From the NCBI GenBank assembly GCA_023432655.1, contig JAEYUK010000319.1, positions 1 through 6,770 on the forward strand: a DNA stretch of 6,770 bases. The letters are read 5' to 3'. Within the stretch, counting starts at the first letter, position 1, and each line of letters opens with the position of its first letter. Position numbers and translations under genes: made by a program. The notes below the pieces were generated by a model. That model made no database searches. It saw nothing but the letters and a program-made list of their open reading frames with translations, and had not been told where the DNA came from. Origin of the DNA: Pseudomonadota bacterium. Its GTDB lineage: Bacteria > Bdellovibrionota > Bacteriovoracia > Bacteriovoracales > Bacteriovoracaceae. Of the stretch, positions 1 to 5,439 are shown piece after piece.

Positions 1-365
1 TCGGTCGGTAGATCAGAGGAATCGAGGGAATAAGTAATAGAATCAGTAAATGTCCCACGAGAAACACTCACCTCTTTCAAAAGAGCAGGATTTTCATTCA
101 AAATGCTTAATACATCTTCGCCACCACGAGGATCAATGCGCGAAGTTGGACGATAACCATCATCGGTTTCAGAAAGGATCTCAAAGATCTTACTGGCACC
201 GGTTAATTCCACTCCTTTTAACAAGTCACGGTCTTGAATAATTTTTACTGAACAGGCCTTATTATCGAGGCCACGGCCTTGAAGGGCAGAAACCTCATCT
301 TTAGCAAACGAAAAAGATGAACTTAATAGCAAAACAGAAAATGCTGTTAGAAAGTTTTTTTTCAT
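1..365 (-). CDS. Secreted protein of unknown function, N-terminal part (3' end beyond window)
   Basis: An open frame starts at ATG 365-363 and runs without a stop to the left edge, giving 121 full codons; the C-terminus is missing. The first residues, MKKNFLTAFSVLLLSSSFSFA, form a classic Sec signal peptide: two Lys, a hydrophobic core, and an SFA-type cleavage site near residue 21. The mature part begins KDEVSALQGRG and contains one Cys (residue 38), a DPRGGED stretch (residues 78-84) and many Ser, Asp and Glu residues, so a periplasmic or outer-surface location is likely. A good ribosome site (GAAGGG, 374-379) lies 8 bases upstream of the ATG. I do not recognise the family. It is separated by 87 bases from the end of the desaturase operon upstream and may be transcribed from its own promoter. 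The gene is clear; its function is unknown. Confidence 0.85.
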   Translation of the reverse strand, partial: MKKNFLTAFSVLLLSSSFSFAKDEVSALQGRGLDNKACSVKIIQDRDLLKGVELTGASKIFEILSETDDGYRPTSRIDPRGGEDVLSILNENPALLKEVSVSRGTFTDSITYSLDSSDLPT

Positions 366-442
366 AAGGAATTCCCTTCAAAAAAGAAATAAATGGTGAG
401 TTTAGAATACATCGTTCTGACTAGCGCAGTTTAAAAGTGAAA

Positions 443-448
443 ATTATA
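443..448 (-). promoter_or_regulatory. Possible -10 box for the secreted-protein gene at 1-365
   Basis: On the minus strand these six bases read TATAAT, a perfect sigma70 -10 hexamer. They lie just after the stop codon of the second desaturase gene and about 78 bases upstream of the ATG at 365. No good -35 hexamer is found 16-18 bases upstream (the bases there read CAGTAA or similar), and the TG extension is not in the usual position. The call rests on the hexamer and its placement alone; in AT-rich DNA this could be chance. Confidence 0.3.
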
Positions 449-452
449 CAAT

Positions 453-1208
453 CTAGCGATTTAACTTACTGGGGTTATAAAGGCCTGGGGAAAGGTGATG
501 ATTTTTATGATAGTAGCCACCGGATGTTATAAGATTCATAAGAGAATAAAACCATCCGCCATCATGATTGAAGATGTTACCCTCATTGGTCTCATCTTTA
601 TGAGAGATATAGTTTAAGTGAGCAAATCCAAAAAAATAAGAAAGATAAGCAGGGATAAAGAAAAATGTGAATCCAACGGGCCCCAAAAATAAATACCAAA
701 AGATAAGTTTCATGACAGCAGCCATATGAAAGACCACGATTTGCAAAAAAACATTTCGAACTGACTTTTTACTTTTCCCATGATGTTTATAATAAAGATT
801 CTCAATGCAGCTGATAGTCTTCTGACGAGAGGACAAAATGAACTGAAGAAAATTTAATCCCTGAGGAGGATGAGGATCAAGTAGCGGATCATCAGAATGA
901 ATATGATGTAACATGTGCCCTATTCTGAAACACTTCATATCTTCCAGACTAAAGTCGGCGGTTAACTCGCCAATGAGCTTATTTAGGATTCGCGGCTTAA
1001 TGTTTCCATGACTTGCATTATGAAAGGCCGTTGCACTAATTAACCCCACTACCAAACCAGCGAAGATCAGGGGTAAAGAATAAAAAGAAAATAAGAAATG
1101 GGCCTGATTTTTAAACTCTAAAAGCAGTAAATTTAGAAGACCAAACAAGATGGTGTTATAAGTAAAAGATTTCAAGAGATAATTGGGATCTTTTTTGAAA
1201 AAGTTCAT
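453..1208 (-). CDS. Membrane fatty-acid-desaturase-family enzyme (copy 2)
   Basis: This is a 251-residue integral membrane non-heme diiron enzyme of the fatty acid desaturase / hydroxylase / ketolase superfamily. The three histidine boxes are complete: HNASH (residues 63-67), HMLHH (98-102) and HKNHH (234-238), with further conserved His at 197 and 203 in FAHLNYISH. Box 2 is followed by DDPLLDPHPPQG (106-117). Hydrophobic stretches near 16-31, 38-62, 153-175 and 177-198 fit paired membrane helices with the boxes facing the cytoplasm. Such enzymes use O2 and an electron donor to desaturate, hydroxylate or oxidise acyl chains or carotenoids; the substrate here is unknown. It is the last gene of the operon. 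Its ATG overlaps the TGA of the preceding paralogue (ATGA, 1205-1208), with a GGCGGGA-type ribosome site 6 bases before the ATG. It is shorter than its paralogue at the C-terminus. Confidence 0.9.
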   Translation of the reverse strand: MNFFKKDPNYLLKSFTYNTILFGLLNLLLLEFKNQAHFLFSFYSLPLIFAGLVVGLISATAFHNASHGNIKPRILNKLIGELTADFSLEDMKCFRIGHMLHHIHSDDPLLDPHPPQGLNFLQFILSSRQKTISCIENLYYKHHGKSKKSVRNVFLQIVVFHMAAVMKLIFWYLFLGPVGFTFFFIPAYLSYFFGFAHLNYISHKDETNEGNIFNHDGGWFYSLMNLITSGGYYHKNHHLSPGLYNPSKLNR

Positions 1209-2020
1209 AGAGAGTCCCGCCTTAAAGACAAGTGAGTCAAAAGCTTTTTTGATTCATCAATGGAAGCCCTGGAAGGATTAAAGAGTCCTGGTCTTAAATG
1301 ATGAGTTTTATGAAAGTACCCTCCAAAAGAAACGGCGTTAACAAACTTATAGTAAACATTGCTATTAAGATTAATAATCTCGTTTTGACCATCTTCTCGT
1401 TCCCGATGGGCGGCAAAATTAATATGAGCAAAGACAAAAATATTGGCCGCATAGACTGGTAAATAGGCAAACAAGAAGTACTTTGGTCCAAGTAATAAAA
1501 ACCAAAAAAGAGTTCGCGCGACTAGACAAAGATTAAATAGGACCACCTGGATAAGAATACTTCTCTTGGTATCCTCATTTTCGCCATAGATCCCATAGTA
1601 AGCTCGTTCAACAACCAACAAGGTTGACTTGATTGGAGAAATGACGAATCTTAGGAATTTTTTACCTTGAGGTGGATGAGGATCCATTTGGGGGTCATCG
1701 GGATACAAATGATGAAACATATGGGCCAGAGCAAATCCCTTGAATCCATAAAGCATGAACACACCGCAAATCTCTCCCGTTAAGTTATTGAGCCACAGAG
1801 GCTTAATATTCTTATGAGCACAGTTATGCATAAGACTCGACGGTAATCCACAAAAGAAAATTGGTAAAAGAAGAAGCAGTAAGTCTTCATTTTGAAAAGT
1901 AAAAGAAAAAGTTATCTCACCTCTTAAGTAAAATATAAACAAATCAAGCGAGATAAAAAGCAATAACGAGTACAGACAATATAAGAGAAGATAATGAGGA
2001 TCCTTTTTAAATTTATTCAT
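1205..2020 (-). CDS. Membrane fatty-acid-desaturase-family enzyme (copy 1)
   Basis: With the preferred start this is a 271-residue paralogue of the next gene. Histidine boxes: HNCAH (residues 65-69), HMFHH (100-104), HKTHH (237-241); extra His 199 and 205 in FAHINFAAH. The shared signature DDPQMDPHPPQG follows box 2, and GGYFHKTHHLRPGLFNPS matches GGYYHKNHHLSPGLYNPS in the paralogue. Hydrophobic helices lie near 12-31, 46-64, 157-179 and 181-200. An in-frame ATG five codons earlier (2035) is possible. I chose 2020 because MNKFKKDPHYLL aligns with MNFFKKDPNYLL of the paralogue, because it gives a 4-base ATGA overlap with the hydrolase stop, and because GGAAGAG lies 5 bases upstream. It has about 20 more C-terminal residues than the paralogue. 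It is probably an O2-dependent desaturase or hydroxylase; the substrate is unknown. Confidence 0.9.
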   Translation of the reverse strand: MNKFKKDPHYLLLYCLYSLLLFISLDLFIFYLRGEITFSFTFQNEDLLLLLLPIFFCGLPSSLMHNCAHKNIKPLWLNNLTGEICGVFMLYGFKGFALAHMFHHLYPDDPQMDPHPPQGKKFLRFVISPIKSTLLVVERAYYGIYGENEDTKRSILIQVVLFNLCLVARTLFWFLLLGPKYFLFAYLPVYAANIFVFAHINFAAHREREDGQNEIINLNSNVYYKFVNAVSFGGYFHKTHHLRPGLFNPSRASIDESKKLLTHLSLRRDSL

Positions 2021-2859
2021 ACGGTCTCTTCCCATGCGCTAAGAGTTTTCCGAATAATACGATTTACTTGAATTGGATGAGAGCGAGTCACCCAATGACC
2101 TCCATCGAGGATACGAACAGTTCCCTGACTGTAGAAATTCTCAACTTCACTCATCGTAGGTATATTTAAAAAAACATCCTTTCTTCCACCAATAATCAAT
2201 GTGGGAACATTGATTTTCTTAACCTCTTTTCCTAGAAGTTTAATTGCTGACCGGAAGAGATGCTTATAAAGGGCAATAGTGTTTAAAACTCTTTGATCAT
2301 TATTCAAGATTTCATCATCAGGTAAAATCTGTGACTTTTGATAGGCCGTTTTGAGAACAAACCTGTTAAAGACTTCTTTTATTAGGTGACGGACTATTTT
2401 AAACTGGAATCCCAAGACATAGGAGGATTTAAGCCATTGGCCAAGACTTGTCTTGCGGCTTACAAATTGCTCTAATCCAACTCCATTAATATGAATGAGC
2501 CCGTTCACCAGTATATTTTCGTCACTAGCAAGAGAATTGCCAAGAAAACAGCCTAAGTCATGTCCCAGGATATAAATCTTCTGTTGATTAGATTTACGGA
2601 TTTTAGTGATGATATCAAGTATATCTAATCTCAGTTCTTCACTTTTTAACCTTTCATCACTAACGCTATTTCCATTAAGTGTTCCTGGCATGAAAGGGAC
2701 CACAACATGGTAATCTTCTTTCAATGATTCAATTTGGTTTCCCCAGCCAAAACCATTATCTGGAAAACCATGTAATAGAATGACAATGGAAGCATCTCTT
2801 TCGCAATTGATGAAATGAATAGTTTCGCCATTTCTAAAAATGGAATCGATACAATACAT
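2017..2859 (-). CDS. Alpha/beta hydrolase with Asp nucleophile, epoxide-hydrolase-like
   Basis: This 280-residue alpha/beta-hydrolase-fold enzyme is probably cytoplasmic, with no signal peptide. The HGFPD oxyanion motif is at residues 30-34. The nucleophile elbow is GHDLG (99-103), with Asp101 in the position that is Ser in esterases. The acid is probably Asp228 in GGRKDVF, and the catalytic His is 255 in GGHWVTRSHP. HGFPD plus GHDxG plus GHW is the pattern of soluble epoxide hydrolases and their haloalkane dehalogenase relatives. Residues about 130-215 form the helical cap, with Tyr147, Tyr173 and Tyr198 as possible epoxide-activating residues; which ones serve is not resolvable by eye. The start overlaps the upstream stop by one base (TGATG) and the stop overlaps the next start (ATGA), implying coupled translation. 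The OleB beta-lactone decarboxylase family also uses Asp here, but no other ole-type gene lies in the window. Confidence 0.85.
   Translation of the reverse strand: MYCIDSIFRNGETIHFINCERDASIVILLHGFPDNGFGWGNQIESLKEDYHVVVPFMPGTLNGNSVSDERLKSEELRLDILDIITKIRKSNQQKIYILGHDLGCFLGNSLASDENILVNGLIHINGVGLEQFVSRKTSLGQWLKSSYVLGFQFKIVRHLIKEVFNRFVLKTAYQKSQILPDDEILNNDQRVLNTIALYKHLFRSAIKLLGKEVKKINVPTLIIGGRKDVFLNIPTMSEVENFYSQGTVRILDGGHWVTRSHPIQVNRIIRKTLSAWEETV
2026..2032 (-). promoter_or_regulatory. Ribosome binding site deciding the start of desaturase copy 1
   Basis: GGAAGAG on the minus strand, 5 bases before the ATG at 2020-2018. It lies inside the last codons of the upstream hydrolase gene and supports the 2020 start over the in-frame ATG at 2035. 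Confidence 0.6.
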
Positions 2860-3854
2860 CAGGAGACCCTTTGCTTAAAAAAAGACAGGGGGATTCTCTT
2901 AGTACCAAAACGTTCTAACATTTGTCTCACGTGGCCATGCTCGGAGAGTTGAAACATGTCTTTAATATAGGGAGCTGAAGTAAAGAAGGAATGAATGATT
3001 TCCATTGAATTTCGCCCCTCTAAGAAAGGTCTAAGATCGGCCAGCGTTTTGAAGAAAGGATGGGCAGACTTTAAAAGACTGAGATTTTTTAACTTATATA
3101 ACTGATTAAAGGTCCATGTCAGGTTGAGAATTTCGGCCAGAATAAAGTCAATATTTTTAAAGATGAGCTGCTGGGGGACTCCTGCAAATTCCGAATTTAC
3201 CTGGAGCATGATCGAAGCATAGCTTTTGTGCCGAATTTCCTCTTCGTAATGAGCTTTATGAAGGTCATAATAGAGAGGATCAATCTCACTTTTACATTTT
3301 CTCATATAGTTAAAAATGAGAATAGATTCCTCCTCAACAGCAGCAATCAGCCACCAAATGGCCATGCCACCAGCTAGAGAATTCAAATGATAAATTTTTT
3401 CTGATAACGAGTTTTGTGAACTTGGTAGTAGTTGTCTCAACTCTAAGGGGTCCACATTCACTTTTTCAGCAAAGAGATCTATATAGCGCTTAAATCCTTC
3501 AGAATGTTTTTTTTCATCCTCATAAAACAATTCACCCATTTCATAAATTTCAGGATTTATTGGATACTTACGAAGAACATTTTCCCACGTGGGACCTTTT
3601 AGCTTATAGGCCACATCTTCAAGTTCAGATATCGTTGCGGCAACTACCAGGCCTATCATCTGGGAGACAACCAAGCGTTGTTCTTGTGAAAGTTGTGGAA
3701 AAAGAGAGGTATTATCCCCTAAAGGAAGGAGAAGCTTGTTAAGGTCAATAGACCGCTTCCAATCGAGGTCAAGATTGAAATCAATTCCCTGTGCTTTTTG
3801 AACATAGAGAAGGCGTGCCATTTTCTCTTCATCATAAATATTTATTGCTGCCAT
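2859..3854 (-). CDS. AurF/CmlI-like diiron oxygenase
   Basis: A soluble ferritin-like diiron enzyme and the first gene of the operon. Numbering from a TTG at 3884 (341 residues), the ligands are Glu89, Glu124-xx-His127 (EDEKKH), Glu184 or 185 (AAVEEES), and His212-xxx-Glu216-xx-His219 (HYEEEIRH). This three-His/four-Glu set and its spacings (35, 60 and 28 residues) follow AurF p-aminobenzoate N-oxygenase (Glu101, Glu136, His139, Glu196, His223, Glu227, His230). Family members oxidise aryl amines or hydroxylate carbon; the substrate here is unknown. Starts: TTG 3884 has no ribosome site; ATG 3854 keeps the helix YDEEKMARLLYVQKAQ whole; ATG 3821 has GAAGAG only three bases upstream. I prefer 3854 (331 residues), with moderate certainty. 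The stop overlaps the hydrolase start by one base. Confidence 0.85.
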   Translation of the reverse strand: MAAINIYDEEKMARLLYVQKAQGIDFNLDLDWKRSIDLNKLLLPLGDNTSLFPQLSQEQRLVVSQMIGLVVAATISELEDVAYKLKGPTWENVLRKYPINPEIYEMGELFYEDEKKHSEGFKRYIDLFAEKVNVDPLELRQLLPSSQNSLSEKIYHLNSLAGGMAIWWLIAAVEEESILIFNYMRKCKSEIDPLYYDLHKAHYEEEIRHKSYASIMLQVNSEFAGVPQQLIFKNIDFILAEILNLTWTFNQLYKLKNLSLLKSAHPFFKTLADLRPFLEGRNSMEIIHSFFTSAPYIKDMFQLSEHGHVRQMLERFGTKRIPLSFFKQRVS

Positions 3855-3963
3855 ATGGCCTATGATCAGCAATTCAGATGCCAATAAACGAATGTTTTAT
3901 GCCATCTGAGATTTAATGCTTGGAGATTTATTAGTGGGCTGTATAGAAGTTAGACAGAGGGCC

Positions 3964-4395
3964 TTATTTCTTTGAGGCCGAAATAACTAACTCCCCATCC
4001 GTAACTGTCAGTGTAATATTGTCCTTCATCGAACTTCTAAAACGCATCTCAAAAGAGTCATCACTCTCCACTCCAAAATCATTCAATGTAGTCAGAACAT
4101 GAAGCTCACGGTTATCCAGGGCCACATTCTCAGAAGGGAGGAAGGTAAAGGTACAAGACACCTTGTCGATGTCCCGGGCACAGCCAAGTTTAATATCACC
4201 CTTTTTAGAGGTAAGAACCATATCATTATCGGCATTAAAAAAATCCATAAAGTCGTGGAGTCTTGAATTCGTCCCTCTTTCGTTAATCAGGACGCTTACT
4301 TTTTTAGGCGTATAAAAGAAAGCAATGGAGTCTCTTGAAGCAAAAGTTTGAGTAGAAATGATTAAAGAAGAAGCCAGAAATATCAGTTTGTTCAT
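3964..4395 (-). CDS. Small secreted protein of unknown function (143 aa)
   Basis: The N-terminus MNKLIFLASSLIISTQTFA is a Sec signal peptide with probable cleavage after TFA (residue 19), leaving a mature protein of about 124 residues. The mature part alternates short hydrophobic and polar stretches (KKVSVLINE, IKLGC, VSCTFTF, ITLTVTDGELVIS), which suggests a beta-rich fold. Two cysteines (72 and 81) are close enough to form a disulfide in the periplasm. AGGA lies about 7 bases before the ATG. It is followed after about 110 bases by the AurF-like gene on the same strand, and preceded by another small secreted protein gene 86 bases upstream. I see no catalytic motif and do not recognise the family. 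Confidence 0.85.
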   Translation of the reverse strand: MNKLIFLASSLIISTQTFASRDSIAFFYTPKKVSVLINERGTNSRLHDFMDFFNADNDMVLTSKKGDIKLGCARDIDKVSCTFTFLPSENVALDNRELHVLTTLNDFGVESDDSFEMRFRSSMKDNITLTVTDGELVISASKK

Positions 4396-4481
4396 GTTTG
4401 ATCCTATTCGTTTGATGAGATAAACAATAGTATTCTAAACAGAACAAATTTGCTAAGTCTTTTCATTTAAAGGTTGTAGGA

Positions 4482-4841
4482 TTACTTACAATTCATACTA
4501 TCGATGGTTAAAACTGTTTTGCCCAAACTATCATTAAGTAAATTAATAGCGGCCTTTTTTCCGTTAAGAATTGCAACTTCGCCACTTAAAGAAGATCCCA
4601 TAGCATCTCTACCATCTTTAATACTATAAGAAGTCACTGTGCCTTCTTCCACTTCATATGAATTAATCCCATAGATACTAAAGGCAATCGATCTCTTTGC
4701 GTCATCAACAATTTTTAAAGTTCGTTTCGACTCATTAATCGAAATTCCAACATTTTTACCATTATTCACACATGAAAAATTTTGAGCATATACACCAGTG
4801 GTTACTGATACAGCTACTAAGGCAATAAGCAATTTTCTCAT
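4482..4841 (-). CDS. Small secreted protein of unknown function (119 aa)
   Basis: The signal peptide MRKLLIALVAVSVTTGVYA has probable cleavage after residue 19, leaving a mature domain of about 100 residues starting QNFSC. Its only two cysteines sit at the two ends of the mature protein (24 and 118, in FSC and NCK), so a disulfide could tie the termini together. The body is rich in Ile, Val, Ser and Thr in short strands (VGISINE, TLKIVDD, SIAFSIYG, GTVTSYSI), consistent with a small beta barrel or sandwich. AAGGA (4850-4854) lies 8 bases before the ATG. It is divergent from the OsmC gene across a 161-base intergenic region. No relative is recognised; a small periplasmic binding or inhibitor protein is possible but unsupported. 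Confidence 0.85.
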   Translation of the reverse strand: MRKLLIALVAVSVTTGVYAQNFSCVNNGKNVGISINESKRTLKIVDDAKRSIAFSIYGINSYEVEEGTVTSYSIKDGRDAMGSSLSGEVAILNGKKAAINLLNDSLGKTVLTIDSMNCK

Positions 4842-4941
4842 ATAATATGTCCTTGGTCATTAAGGCCAATAATGTAGACGATTTATGATAAAAAGCAGTT
4901 TTTTTTGCATGATTGGGTAAAAGTTATATGGCCTTAAGTGC

Positions 4942-4970
4942 ATGACAAACAATAATTAGTATATTATAAT
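4942..4970 (+). promoter_or_regulatory. Sigma70-type promoter of the OsmC-family gene
   Basis: The -35 box ATGACA (4942-4947) matches five of six consensus bases, the spacer is 17 bases, and the -10 box TATAAT (4965-4970) is perfect. Transcription would begin near 4977, leaving a leader of about 25 bases with the ribosome site. This is the clearest promoter in the window. Confidence 0.75.
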
Positions 4971-4990
4971 TCTGTAATAAATATCCAAAT

Positions 4991-4997
4991 AAGGAGG
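4991..4997 (+). promoter_or_regulatory. Strong ribosome binding site of the OsmC-family gene
   Basis: AAGGAGG, fully complementary to the usual 16S tail, 5 bases before the ATG at 5003. With the near-consensus promoter it predicts high expression. Confidence 0.8.
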
Positions 4998-5002
4998 CAG
5001 CA

Positions 5003-5437
5003 ATGTCTGATTTTCCCCATGTCTATACTACAACCACTCAAGGTACCAATGATGTGGTCTTAAACCTTTCATCAGAAAAACTTACTGACATTCAAGTCTC
5101 TCCGCCGCCACAGTTTGGCGGTCCAGAAGGCTACTGGAATCCAGAGGCATTTTTTAGTGCTGCCGTTTCTAGTTGCTTTATCCTGACCTTTAAATCGATT
5201 GCCAGGGCCATGAAACTCGAGTGGCAAGCTATTAATGTGGATGCCGATGCCTATCTAGATAAGAAAGATTCGAAACTAAGCTTCACCAAAGTTGATATCT
5301 TTGTCACCCTGAGCGTGAAAGCTGGAGAACAAAATGAGAATTACCTTAAGGCCCTCAAAAAGGCCGAAGAAAACTGCTTGATCACAAATTCAATAAAAGC
5401 AGAAATTCATCTCCACCCACTAGTGCAGGAAGTTTAA
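5003..5437 (+). CDS. OsmC-family peroxiredoxin-like protein
   Basis: At 144 residues this is the normal size for the OsmC/Ohr family. The first catalytic cysteine is Cys58 in AAVSSCF, preceded by the conserved NPE (residues 46-48). The second is Cys125 in AEENCLITNSIK, matching the family's NCLIxNSLK pattern. Family members are cytoplasmic dimers that reduce organic hydroperoxides with the two cysteines, usually using a dithiol electron donor. The second-cysteine motif places it closer to general OsmC proteins than to Ohr, so the name Ohr is not justified. A near-consensus promoter and a strong ribosome site indicate high expression. The gene is monocistronic and converges on the MFS gene, with only two bases between the stop codons. 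A lipid-peroxide role would fit the desaturase genes nearby, but there is no direct link. Confidence 0.92.
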   Translation: MSDFPHVYTTTTQGTNDVVLNLSSEKLTDIQVSPPPQFGGPEGYWNPEAFFSAAVSSCFILTFKSIARAMKLEWQAINVDADAYLDKKDSKLSFTKVDIFVTLSVKAGEQNENYLKALKKAEENCLITNSIKAEIHLHPLVQEV

Positions 5438-5439
5438 CT

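Noticed and set aside
50..241. Open frame of 63 codons on the plus strand
   Set aside because: It lies antisense to the signal-peptide protein gene, has no ribosome site, and has a His- and polar-rich composition unlike a real protein.
1294..1491. Open frame of 65 codons on the minus strand
   Set aside because: It is an alternative frame inside desaturase copy 1; the histidine-box frame is clearly the coding one.
453..2020. Naming the two membrane enzymes as carotenoid ketolase/hydroxylase (CrtW/CrtZ)
   Set aside because: The histidine boxes fit the broad superfamily, but no other carotenoid gene is present and the DPHPPQG segment is not a feature I know from CrtW or CrtZ.
3560..3742. Open frame of 60 codons on the plus strand
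   Set aside because: It is antisense to the AurF-like gene across the region encoding its first diiron ligands, with no supporting start signals.
3960..3979. GGCCT-N10-AGGCC inverted repeat at the stop of the 143-residue protein gene
   Set aside because: Only five base pairs with a ten-base loop and no T-run; GGCC is frequent throughout the window.
5003..5437. Naming the OsmC-family protein Ohr
   Set aside because: The second-cysteine region NCLITNSIK matches general OsmC proteins, and the N-terminal Arg typical of Ohr is not evident.
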